Shown piece by piece: positions 19,044 through 26,459 of a stretch of DNA of 43,565 bases (position 1 is its first letter; each line of letters begins with the position of its first letter). The notes beneath the pieces were generated by a model. It had not been told where the DNA came from and did not search any database. It worked only from the letters and a program-made list of their open reading frames with translations. Both the position numbers and the translations under genes were made by a program. This stretch comes from Rhodospirillales bacterium. Lineage in GTDB: Bacteria; Pseudomonadota; Alphaproteobacteria; Reyranellales; Reyranellaceae. The stretch is from NCBI GenBank assembly GCA_016191685.1, contig JACPVT010000054.1:1-43565 (forward strand), given 5' to 3'.

Positions 19044-19937
19044 ATGCCCGGCATTCCCTTCATCAAGGACTTCAAGTTCGACTACGGCACGGCGATGGAG
19101 GTGACGCCGCTGATCCGCCGCGTCGTCGCCAACAACCCGAGCCCGTTCACCTTCAAGGGCACCGGCACCTACATCATCGGTCACGGCAATGTCGCGGTGG
19201 TCGATCCCGGCCCCGATCAGCAGGACCATATCGACGCCGTACTGCGCGCCGTGCGCGGCGAGACGGTGACCCACATCCTGGTCACCCACACCCACATCGA
19301 TCACGTGCCGGCCACGCCCGCACTCGTCAAGGCGACCGGCGCCAAAGTCTATAGTTATGGCCCGCACCCCGGGCCACCCGAGGGCGTGACGACGGAGCAG
19401 GAAGGGGATTTCGCCTTTGCTCCCGATATCAAGCTCAACGACGGTGATGTCATTCGGGGCGACGGTTGGAACGTCGAGGCGGTCTATACGCCCGGCCACA
19501 TTTCCAACCATCTCTGCTTCGCCGTGAAGGAAGACAAGGCGCTGCTCTCGGGCGACCATGTCATGGGCTGGTCAACGGCCGTGATCTCGCCGCCCGATGG
19601 CAACATGGCCGACTACTTTGCGAGCCTGCGCAAGCTGTTGTCGCGCGATGAAACGCTTTACATCCCCACGCACGGCGCCGAGATCCGCAATCCCAATCCC
19701 TTCGTCCAGGCCTACATCGAGCATCGCCTCGGCCGCGAGGCGCAGATCCTGGCGCGCCTCAAGGAAGGCCCGCAGACCATCCCGCAGATGGTGGCCAAGA
19801 ACTACGCCGATACCCCGATTCATCTTCACGCCGCCGCCGGCCGCTCGATGTTGGCGCATCTGGTGCAGATGGCGAAGGACGGCCGCGTCAAGACCGAGGA
19901 CGGCCGCGCTGCGATCGATTCCGTCTATCGGCTGTAG
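19044..19937 (+). CDS. MBL-fold metallo-hydrolase (LACTB2/glyoxalase II-like)
   Basis: A 297-residue metallo-beta-lactamase-fold hydrolase. The metal site is plain: HTHIDHV (near residue 87), TPGHISNHLCF supplying the next His, SGDHVMGW with the bridging Asp, and IPTHGAEI for the last ligand. A C-terminal winged-helix-like tail (about 230-297, KEGPQTIPQMVAKNY) is characteristic of the LACTB2 and CoA-thioester-hydrolase-like branch. It may therefore hydrolyse a thioester or lactone made in the same operon. It starts 10 bases after the beta-propeller gene and ends 10 bases before the SDR start. Confidence 0.9.
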   Translation: MPGIPFIKDFKFDYGTAMEVTPLIRRVVANNPSPFTFKGTGTYIIGHGNVAVVDPGPDQQDHIDAVLRAVRGETVTHILVTHTHIDHVPATPALVKATGAKVYSYGPHPGPPEGVTTEQEGDFAFAPDIKLNDGDVIRGDGWNVEAVYTPGHISNHLCFAVKEDKALLSGDHVMGWSTAVISPPDGNMADYFASLRKLLSRDETLYIPTHGAEIRNPNPFVQAYIEHRLGREAQILARLKEGPQTIPQMVAKNYADTPIHLHAAAGRSMLAHLVQMAKDGRVKTEDGRAAIDSVYRL

Positions 19938-19947
19938 GAGATCGTGC

Positions 19948-20779
19948 ATGGACTTGAAACTTGCCGGTCGCACCGTGCTGATCACCGGCGGCAGCCGCGG
20001 CATCGGCTTCGCCTTCGGAAACAAGAGGTTTTACACCAGTTTTTCCAGCAAGTAAATTTTCCCAATTTTGTTTAACCCCAATGCCAAGTGCCGAAGGCTG
20101 CGCCGTCCACATCGCCTCACGGTCCAAGGAGTCGCTCGAGGCGGCGCGGGAGAAAATCCGCGCCCGCCACAATGTGCCGGTCGAGATCCATCCGGCGGAC
20201 TTTTCCAAGGGTGACACGGCCCGTAGCGTCGTCGACGCCGTGGGCCATCCCGACATCCTCGTGAACAACGCCGGCGCCATCCCGCGCGGCGACATCTTCG
20301 GCATGACCGAGCCGAAATGGCGCGAGGCGTGGGAACTGAAGGTGTTCGGCTACGTCAATGCCACGCGCGCCATGCTGGAGAAGTTCTATGCCCGCAAGAA
20401 AGGCGTGGTGGTGAACATCATCGGGCTTGCCGGCGAGAGCTTCAACTACGACTACGTCGCCGGCACCATGGGCAATGCAGGCCTGATGGCCTTCACCCGC
20501 GCCGTGGGCTCGAGGAGTGTCGACCATGGCGTGCGCGTGGTGGCGATCAATCCACCGGCCACCCGCACCGATCGCATGCTGACCTTGCTGCGCGGTCAGG
20601 CCGAGCAGCAGTTCGGCGATCCTGAGCGCTGGCCCGAACTCACCAGGCACATGCCGTTCGGCCGCGCCGCCGAACCTGAGGAGGTCGCCGATCTCGCGGT
20701 GTTCCTGGCGTCGGACCGCGCCAGCTACATCAGTGGCGTGGTGATGACCCTCGACGGCGGTCAGGCTGCGCGGCACTAG
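19948..20779 (+). pseudogene. Short-chain dehydrogenase gene broken by a foreign insert
   Basis: The 5' part (19948 to about 20016) encodes a normal SDR start, LAGRTVLITGGSRGIGFA, including the TGxxxGIG cofactor motif. Bases 20017-20088 then carry an AT-rich piece that introduces a TAA at 20053 and shifts the frame by one. From 20090 the SDR resumes (AEGCAVHIASRS, VNNAGAIPRG, the C-terminal SGVVMTLDGGQ). Native SDRs have only five or six residues at this point. The downstream part could start at the ATG at 20081 but would lack the cofactor loop. The active site reads Y-V-A-G-T where YxxxK is usual, so the catalytic Lys is absent, as in some divergent SDR clades. RBS AGGAGA precedes the start. 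Confidence 0.85.
20017..20088 (-). other. AT-rich foreign fragment encoding part of a FabF/KAS-like protein, antisense in the SDR gene
   Basis: By my count 27 of these 72 bases are G or C (about 38%), against roughly two-thirds in the surroundings. Read on the minus strand it gives 24 uninterrupted codons starting LGIGVKQ and continuing WENLLAGKTGVKPLVS. This matches the N-terminal block of beta-ketoacyl-ACP synthase II (FabF) or mitochondrial KAS, which typically reads PLG-x-x-x-x-x-W-x-x-LLAGKSGI. The codons are AT-ending, unlike every neighbour. It therefore looks like a piece of an unrelated AT-rich genome joined here. Confidence 0.7.
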
Positions 20780-20791
20780 CCGCGCACAGGA

Positions 20792-20932
20792 CTACTTGTA
20801 CTTGCTGGCAGCGGCCTTGGCGCCCGGGTTGGTATGCGACGCCGCGAAGGGCGAGGTCGAGACGACCTTCTTGGACTTGTCCTGCTTGGGCTTCTTCTTT
20901 TCGCGATTGCTACGGAGCTGACCTTTGGCCAT
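20792..20932 (-). CDS. Small basic hypothetical protein (46 aa)
   Basis: A 46-residue Lys-rich protein beginning MAKGQLRSNREKKKPKQDKSK and ending SKYK. Short proteins with the MAKGQ-R-SNRE-KKPK opening are common and unassigned in Rhizobiales, Bradyrhizobium and related bacteria, which supports its being a real gene despite its length. RBS AAGGA lies six bases before the ATG. The charge suggests nucleic-acid or ribosome association, which is a guess. It converges on the SDR gene, 12 bases away. Confidence 0.72.
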   Translation of the reverse strand: MAKGQLRSNREKKKPKQDKSKKVVSTSPFAASHTNPGAKAAASKYK

Positions 20933-20979
20933 GTGTGTTCCTTCCCTGAACGCGTGCGCGGCGGGACCTTAGGCGTATT

Positions 20980-21312
20980 TCATCGGCGTGTACGATCTGT
21001 CTCGCGGGGCCATTGTTCATCCGTCGAAACGATGCCGCTCGGGCCGGAAACGCCGGGCAGGGGGCGATGGCGCGGGACCGGCCCGATGATGGGCGCCTCG
21101 ATCCTGGCTTCGATCTTCGGCTGGGCAGCCAGACGCTCGGCAGGTGCATCGGACAACCCAAGCCGGCCGCCGGCCGCGATCGCCCCGACGCCCACCAGAA
21201 GAAGGCCGACGCAGGCGCCGGGCCAATAGCCCCAAGCGGCGCTGTGCCGCCAGCAGGGCATGATGGCGATGCCGATCACCACCAACAGGAGCGTAAACCC
21301 CAAAATGAGCAT
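20980..21312 (-). CDS. Small membrane protein, DUF3309-like core with a cytosolic tail
   Basis: A 110-residue protein. Two hydrophobic segments (MLILGFTLLLVVIGIAIM and WPGACVGLLLVGVGAIAAGG) flank PCWRHSAAWGYWPG, which resembles the P-x-WPHSRSWGY-x-PSGG signature of DUF3309 small membrane proteins. A polar tail of about 55 residues follows (PKIEARIEAPIIGP). I chose the ATG at 21312 because the core starts there and GGAGG lies six bases upstream; longer in-frame starts add a low-complexity, implausible extension. It is divergent from recQ. Function unknown. Confidence 0.65.
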   Translation of the reverse strand: MLILGFTLLLVVIGIAIMPCWRHSAAWGYWPGACVGLLLVGVGAIAAGGRLGLSDAPAERLAAQPKIEARIEAPIIGPVPRHRPLPGVSGPSGIVSTDEQWPRETDRTRR

Positions 21313-21472
21313 CCGGCCTCCGCCATCTCCCTTTCGCGGGAAAACGGCGTCGTCGCCGGGAGGTTCCGCCTTGATTTCGCCTTTACCGGTCTGCCCGGCA
21401 GAGGCGTGCCGGTTCATCCACAGTGCAGCGCATGACGCCACGGGCCGGTGCGGCGATAGTATCGGCAAAACA

Positions 21473-23134
21473 ATGACCGACGCCCTCTCGACCGCCTACG
21501 CGCTGCTGCATTCCGTCTTCGGCTTCAACGAGTTCCGCCCCGGCCAGGAGGAAATCGTGCGCGCCGTGCTGGCCGGCGAGAATGTGCTCACCGTCATGCC
21601 GACCGGCAGCGGCAAGTCGCTGTGCTACCAGCTCCCCGCCCTGGTCCGGCCGGGGCTGACGCTCGTGGTGTCGCCGCTGATCGCCCTGATGCGTGACCAG
21701 GTTCGTGCCCTGGCAGCCGCCGGCGTTGCGGCCGGCAGCCTCAATTCCAGCAACGAGCCAGGCGAGACGGCCCGGGTGATGGACCTGCTGCGAAAGCGCG
21801 AGCTTCGCCTGCTCTATGTCGCGCCCGAGCGGCTGGCGCGGCCCGACACGGTCGAGATGCTGGCCGAGGCCAACGTTACCTTGATGGCGATCGACGAGGC
21901 CCATTGCGTCTCGCAATGGGGCCACGACTTCCGACCCGAGTACCTCACCTTGGGCAACGTCGCGCGCCAGATCGGCGGCCGGCTGCAGACCCTGGCGCTG
22001 ACGGCAACGGCCGATGCGCCGACGCGCGGCGACATTGTCGAGAAGCTGTTTCCCTCGGTGCCGCCGCGTGTCTTCGTCCGGAGCTTCGACCGGCCGAACC
22101 TGCGGCTCGCATTTCAGACCAAGGAGCGCTCTTCGCGTCAGGTCCTGGCGTTCGTGCGCGCCCACGAGGGCGAGAGCGGAATCGTCTATTGTGCCTCGCG
22201 CCGCAAGGTCGAGGAGTTGTCGGCCACGCTCGCCGAGGCCGGCGTGCGCGCGCTGCCCTATCATGCCGGCCTCGACAAGCGCGTGCGCGACGCCAACCAG
22301 GATTCGTTCCAGCAGGACGACGGCGTGGTGATGACCGCCACCGTCGCCTTCGGCATGGGCATCGACAAGCCAGACGTGCGCTTCGTCTGTCATGCCGACC
22401 TGCCGTCCAACGTCGAAGCCTATTATCAGGAGATCGGCCGCGCCGGCCGCGACGGGCTGCCGGCCGACACGCTGACGCTCTATGGCCTGGGCGACATGCA
22501 GCTCCGCCGCCTGCAGATCGAACAGAGCGACTCCTCCGACGAGCGCAAACGCATCGAGCGCCAGCGGCTGGGGGCGCTGCTGGCCCTGGCCGAGGCGCCG
22601 CGCTGTCGCCGCCAGACCCTGCTCGCCTACTTCGGCGAGCAATCCGAGCCCTGCGGCAATTGCGATCTCTGCGTCGAGGGCGTCGAGCGCTTCGATGGCA
22701 CCATCGATGCCCAGAAGGCGATGTCGGCCATCCTGCGCACCGGCGAACGCTTCGGTGTGGAATGCCGCGCACGCCGTCCTCGATCTTCGGGAAGTCATTC
22801 GCGGCGGCGTCCTTGGCCACCTTCTTGCCGGCCTCGCGGGCGCGGATGGCGTTGGCGAAATTCTTGTAGATGTTGGCAAAGGCTTCGAGGTACGGCAGCG
22901 ATCGTGGGCGACGCCGACACGGCCCTGCTCGATGCCCTGAAGGCGCTGCGTACCAAACTGGCGCGGACCCAGAACGTGCCCGCCTATGTCGTCTTCTCCG
23001 ATCGGACGCTTGCCGAGCTCGCCTCGCATCGGCCTGCCAACCCAGGCGCCATGCGCGAGATCCATGGTATCGGCGACGCCAAGCTCGAACGCTATGGGGC
23101 GGCGTTCCTCGAGGTCATTCGGACAAACGCCTAG
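21473..23134 (+). CDS. recQ: ATP-dependent DNA helicase RecQ with its winged-helix region replaced
   Basis: 3'-5' DNA helicase for recombination and fork repair, 553 residues here. The helicase core is complete: MPTGSGKSL (Lys48), DEAH at 141-144, TATADAPTR, and AYYQEIGRAGRDG. The four zinc Cys follow (from RCRR near residue 376 to CGNCDLC near 395). After AILRTGERFGVE (near residue 430) the expected winged-helix domain is absent. It is replaced by about 43 Arg/Ser-rich residues translated from an antisense fragment of another gene. The HRDC domain then resumes (DALKALRTKLA, AYVVFSDRTLAEL, IHGIGDAKLERYG). The frame stays open by chance. As written the protein would lack duplex-binding ability. 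Confidence 0.88.
   Translation: MTDALSTAYALLHSVFGFNEFRPGQEEIVRAVLAGENVLTVMPTGSGKSLCYQLPALVRPGLTLVVSPLIALMRDQVRALAAAGVAAGSLNSSNEPGETARVMDLLRKRELRLLYVAPERLARPDTVEMLAEANVTLMAIDEAHCVSQWGHDFRPEYLTLGNVARQIGGRLQTLALTATADAPTRGDIVEKLFPSVPPRVFVRSFDRPNLRLAFQTKERSSRQVLAFVRAHEGESGIVYCASRRKVEELSATLAEAGVRALPYHAGLDKRVRDANQDSFQQDDGVVMTATVAFGMGIDKPDVRFVCHADLPSNVEAYYQEIGRAGRDGLPADTLTLYGLGDMQLRRLQIEQSDSSDERKRIERQRLGALLALAEAPRCRRQTLLAYFGEQSEPCGNCDLCVEGVERFDGTIDAQKAMSAILRTGERFGVECRARRPRSSGSHSRRRPWPPSCRPRGRGWRWRNSCRCWQRLRGTAAIVGDADTALLDALKALRTKLARTQNVPAYVVFSDRTLAELASHRPANPGAMREIHGIGDAKLERYGAAFLEVIRTNA
22763..22892 (-). other. Gfo/Idh/MocA oxidoreductase C-terminal fragment, antisense inside recQ
   Basis: Read on the minus strand, these 130 or so bases encode YLEAFANIYKNFANAIRAR, a 15-residue Lys/Ala-rich linker, then DFPKIEDGVRGI. 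That is the C-terminal signature of Gfo/Idh/MocA sugar-type dehydrogenases, whose usual form is GYLEAFANIYRNF followed by DFP-x-I-x-DGVRG. The GC-rich codon use fits the host genome or a close relative. The edges are approximate. The rest of that dehydrogenase is not in the window. Confidence 0.75.
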
Positions 23135-23146
23135 GTTCCGGCGACG

Positions 23147-23840
23147 TCATTCGCCCGACGGTTCGGGGTTTTCGAACGGCGTGCCGGCCTTCAGGATTCG
23201 ATAGCGGCCATCCTGGATCTCGGCCGCGGTCACGACTCCCGTGCGGGCGCTACCGCCGTCGAGACCGAGGCGGTCGCCTTCGAACAGGTGCGGATCGTCC
23301 ATGCCGCTGATCGCCTTGTGCTTGTCGGGCGGTGTGTGACCGTGCACCACGAGTGTGCCGCCGAAACCCTGCTTCCAGTCGAGGAAGCCGTGGTTGATCC
23401 AGGCCCAGCGTGCCTCGGTGAAGATCAGCCACGGCCGCGCCAGGAACTCGTCGGGGTCGGCATGCGGGTCGAGACCGCCATGGACGAACAGCGTATTGCC
23501 GAGCCGCACATGTGAGCGCATGGCCTGCAGCCGGTGCACGACGTCTTCGCCCAGCGCCTCCTTGAGCAGCGCCTGGTCGGCGTGCGTCGCCGCATGGCCC
23601 GCCCGCGCCGCCATCTGGTCGAGCAGCTTCTGGCCGCCCATGCGCTTCGCGATTGATCAGGTCGCCGAGGTAGATCAGTCGTCGCTTGCCCTTGGCCTCG
23701 TGGGCCAGACCCTGGATCGACTGCAGAAGGACGGCCAGTTCGGCTGCGCAGCCATGGATGTCGCCGATGGCGAAGACGGTCTCGCCCTTGAGCGCAAACG
23801 GTGCGGGCTTCCAGGCGGAAATCTTGACGGGGAGGCTCAT
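23147..23840 (-). pseudogene. Calcineurin-like metallophosphatase gene with an internal deletion and frameshift
   Basis: PPP-type serine/threonine phosphatase or diadenosine-tetraphosphatase-like protein. The 5' part (23840 to about 23648) encodes FAIGDIHGCAAEL (Asp27 and His29) and LIYLGDLINR, the second metal motif. The frame then breaks near 23645. The 3' part is in another frame from 23641 to 23147 and encodes GGQKLLDQMAAR, LFVHGGLDPHADPDEF, GTLVVHGHTPPDKHK and GLDGGSARTG. The GPD...GNHE segment that should lie between them (about 50 residues) is missing. The 3' part begins with an ATG but would lack three of the metal ligands. It lies 15 bases downstream of the MscS-like ORF. Confidence 0.8.
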
Positions 23841-23855
23841 GGCCGAATGGTATCG

Positions 23856-24083
23856 CTATCCCGCGCGCCGCTCCACCGGCACGGGCGCGCAACGCCCGAA
23901 TTCCACCTTCGCCGCGCGGGCATAGCCACTGTCGGTCAGCTCCTTCAGCCGGGCGATGGCGGCACCGATATCGTCTTTGGCCGCGACCAGAGTCACGACC
24001 GCGCCCACGACCCTGAGGCCATAGGTCGTGATCATCGCCACCAGCACGCTTGCGGCACCGTTCCACTGGGCTCCGAGGTCCAT
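23856..24083 (-). CDS. Short ORF with an MscS-type N-terminus, probably a truncated chimera
   Basis: A 75-residue ORF. Residues 1-33 (MDLGAQWNGAASVLVAMITT, then YGLRVVGAVVTLV) look like the first transmembrane helix of small-conductance mechanosensitive channels, which normally run to 270 or more residues. From about residue 34 the sequence becomes a soluble tail (DDIGAAIARLKELTDSGYA, VEFGRCAPVPVERRAG) that I cannot place and that does not resemble MscS. A join near base 23980 in the middle of a second hydrophobic segment would explain it. A genuine small membrane protein is the alternative. It is divergent from the Bug receptor gene. Confidence 0.5.
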   Translation of the reverse strand: MDLGAQWNGAASVLVAMITTYGLRVVGAVVTLVAAKDDIGAAIARLKELTDSGYARAAKVEFGRCAPVPVERRAG

Positions 24084-24185
24084 CCGTGAAAAACGTGCGT
24101 GGTGGAGGTGGGTTCCCCCCGTCGTGCCAGGCCCCGATGCTGCGGGCATCCGTCGTAGAACGGAAGCAAGGGAAGGATAGACCAC

Positions 24186-25175
24186 ATGACCGGTATCAAT
24201 CGTCGCCGCGTTCTCGCTGCGGGAATGGGCGCTGCAATGGCGGTGCCGGGCGTTGCCACATCTGGTCCAGCGCGGGCTCAGTCTGCGTGGAAACCCGACA
24301 AGCCGATCACGGTCTACAATCCGCTGGCCGCCGGCGGCGTGTGCGACGTGCATCTGCGCTTTCTGGGCGAACGTGTCGGCCGCAAGTGGGGCCAGCAGGT
24401 GAACGTCGACGTGAAGGCGGGCGCCGCCGCCACGCTGGCCGCGGCGCAGATGGTGAGCGTCAAACCGGACGGCTACATTATCGCCTGCATGACCATCAAC
24501 AGTCTGCGCTATCCACACTATCAGCAGGCCACCTGGCATCCGCTGCGCGATTTTTCCTACATCATCGGCTTGTCGGAATTCACCTTCGGCGTCGTCGTCC
24601 GCCAGGACTCGCCCTACAAGACGATCGGCGACCTGGTCGAGGCGGGAAAGCGCCAGCCCGAGAAGCTGAACTACGGCACCAGCGGCGTCGGCGGCACCGG
24701 CCACCTGCTGATGATCGAGACCGAGCAGGCGACCGGTGCGCGCTTCACCCATATTCCTTACAAGGGCGGCGCCGAATGGATGCCGGCGTTGCTGGGAGGC
24801 CACATAGATTTCGTTCCCGATGGCGCGGCCTGGGCGCCGTTCGTCGAGAATGGCCAGGTGCGCGTGCTGGCGATGGCGACCGAAAAGCGCTTCGGCAAGT
24901 ATCCCGACAAGCCGACGCTGATCGAGAGCGGCATCAATGCCGTGGCCGTCAGCCCCTACGGGCTGGTCGGGCCGAAGGACCTGCCGCCTCAAGTCGTTCA
25001 GGCGCTGCACGACGCCTTCAAGGAGGCAATGGCCGACCCCGGCCACCAGCCGCTGCTCGACAAGTACATCCAGGAACCGTGGTATCGCGATCCCGCCGGC
25101 TATCGTGCCTTTGCCGAGAAGTACTACGTCGATGTGAAGCCGACGCTGGTCAAGGCGGGCCTCGCCAAGTCGTGA
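24186..25175 (+). CDS. Bug-type periplasmic solute receptor (tripartite tricarboxylate transporter family)
   Basis: TctC/Bug-family binding protein, 329 residues, exported. The signal peptide starts NRRRVLAAGMGAAMAVPG, with an Arg-Arg pair and Ala-rich core that could use either Tat or Sec, and ends near PARAQS. Family blocks are WKPDKPITVYNPLAAGG, YGTSGVGGTGHLLMIE and FTHIPYKGGAEWMPALLGG, followed by VRVLAMATEKR. Ligands of relatives are usually carboxylates such as citrate, terephthalate or nicotinate. No TctA or TctB membrane partner is present, so it is an orphan, as is common for this expanded family. RBS GGAAGG lies 10 bases upstream. Confidence 0.92.
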   Translation: MTGINRRRVLAAGMGAAMAVPGVATSGPARAQSAWKPDKPITVYNPLAAGGVCDVHLRFLGERVGRKWGQQVNVDVKAGAAATLAAAQMVSVKPDGYIIACMTINSLRYPHYQQATWHPLRDFSYIIGLSEFTFGVVVRQDSPYKTIGDLVEAGKRQPEKLNYGTSGVGGTGHLLMIETEQATGARFTHIPYKGGAEWMPALLGGHIDFVPDGAAWAPFVENGQVRVLAMATEKRFGKYPDKPTLIESGINAVAVSPYGLVGPKDLPPQVVQALHDAFKEAMADPGHQPLLDKYIQEPWYRDPAGYRAFAEKYYVDVKPTLVKAGLAKS

Positions 25176-25194
25176 GCGTTCTGGTCCGGGGCTT

Positions 25195-26415
25195 CTAAGC
25201 CGCGTCGTTCTCGCGAATGAAGGTGCGGACCCGCGGCATGATCTGCTCACGCCATTTGCGGCCGTTGAAGATGCCGTAGTGGCCGACCCGGGGCTGTTCC
25301 CAGTGGACGTGGCGGGCGCCGGGAATGTTGGGCGTCAGGGCATGGGCCGCCTTGGTCTGGCCGATGCCGGAAATATCGTCGAGTTCACCTTCGACCGTCA
25401 TCAGGGCGGTCTCGATGGCGGCGGGATCGATCCGGCGGCCGCGGCTCACCCACTCGCCACGCGGCAGCAGGTGCTCCTTGAAAACCACTTCGATGGTCTG
25501 GAGGTAGAATTCTGCGCTCAAGTCCATGACCGCGAGATATTCGTCGTAGAAGGCGCGGTGACCGTCGGCCGAATCGTCGTCGCCCTTCACCAGATGCTCG
25601 AACTGCCGCATGTGGGCGTTGACGTGACGGTCGAGATTCATGGAGATGAAGCTGGTGAGCTGCAGGAACCCCGGATAGACGCGGCGCATGGAGCCGGGGT
25701 AGCCGAGCGGCACCGTCGAGATCACGTTCTGGCGGAACCACATCATCGAGTTGCGCATCGCGAGATCATTGGGAACGGTCGGGCTCTGGCGGGTGTCGAT
25801 CGGGCCGCCCATCAGGGTGAGCGACTTGGGCTGGCGCGGGTCCTTGGCCTCAGCCATCAGGGCGGCGGCGGCCAGCACCGGCACCGAGGGTTGGCAGACG
25901 GCGATGACGTGCACGTCGGGTCCGAGATAGCGACAGAAGGCGATGATGTAGTCGATGTAATCGTCGAGGTCGAAGTTGCCGTCGGTGAGCGGCACTTCGC
26001 GGGCGTCGGTCCAGTCGGTGATGAAGACGTCATGCTCGGGCAGCAGCGCCTCGACCGTGCCGCGCAGCAGGGTGGCGTAGTGGCCGCTCATCGGCGCTAC
26101 CACCAGCACTTTGGGATCGCGTCTGGTCGTGTCGCGATGGAAATGGAGGAGATCGCAGAACGGCTTGCGCAGCAGGAGCTCCTCGTTGACCTCGACGGTT
26201 TCGTTGTCGATCCGGGTGGTCGCGAGGCCGAACGCGGGCTTGCCGTAGTTCTGGGTGAGTCGCGCCACGATCTCGGCGCCGGCCGCTACAGACTTGCCGA
26301 ACCAGGTATCGGACAAGGGGTTGTAGGGGCTGGAATAGGCCTGCTCGAGGGCGTTGGCCCACAGGCGAACCGGCTTGGCGAGCTGCCGATGAAATTCGTA
26401 CGCGTGATAAAGCAT
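25195..26415 (-). CDS. phaZ: Intracellular polyhydroxyalkanoate depolymerase
   Basis: Cytosolic enzyme that mobilises native PHB/PHA granules, 406 residues. The N-terminus MLYHAYEFHRQLAKPVRLWA is typical of alphaproteobacterial PhaZ. The nucleophile is Cys174 in the family's lipase-box variant AVCQPSVP, in place of the usual GxSxG. VLVVAPMSGHYATLLRGTVE (oxyanion region) and HWEQPRVGHYGIFNGRKWRE (catalytic His) are strongly conserved. It converges on the Bug receptor gene and has its own upstream region of 77 bases with a promoter-like sequence and a TGC-N3-GCA motif. No PHA synthase or phasin gene is in the window. Confidence 0.94.
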   Translation of the reverse strand: MLYHAYEFHRQLAKPVRLWANALEQAYSSPYNPLSDTWFGKSVAAGAEIVARLTQNYGKPAFGLATTRIDNETVEVNEELLLRKPFCDLLHFHRDTTRRDPKVLVVAPMSGHYATLLRGTVEALLPEHDVFITDWTDAREVPLTDGNFDLDDYIDYIIAFCRYLGPDVHVIAVCQPSVPVLAAAALMAEAKDPRQPKSLTLMGGPIDTRQSPTVPNDLAMRNSMMWFRQNVISTVPLGYPGSMRRVYPGFLQLTSFISMNLDRHVNAHMRQFEHLVKGDDDSADGHRAFYDEYLAVMDLSAEFYLQTIEVVFKEHLLPRGEWVSRGRRIDPAAIETALMTVEGELDDISGIGQTKAAHALTPNIPGARHVHWEQPRVGHYGIFNGRKWREQIMPRVRTFIRENDAA

Positions 26416-26459
26416 GTGGTGCCGGATTGTACGTGGTGCCGACCGCTTGTCACTTCAAT

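Noticed and set aside
20017-20088. A mobile element inserted in the SDR gene
   Set aside because: There are no terminal inverted repeats, no clear target duplication and no transposase; the content is a piece of a fatty-acid synthase-type gene.
22763-22892. A diversity-generating or invertible cassette in recQ
   Set aside because: No template repeat, no reverse transcriptase or recombinase gene in the window, and no flanking inverted repeats were seen.
24090-24185. Possible small SRP RNA or other structured RNA upstream of the Bug receptor
   Set aside because: It contains GCCAGGCCC and GGAAGCAAGG, which recall the SRP tetraloop region, but they are about 27 bases apart and the conserved GGAAGGGAGCA core is not continuous. 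It is better read as a leader region.
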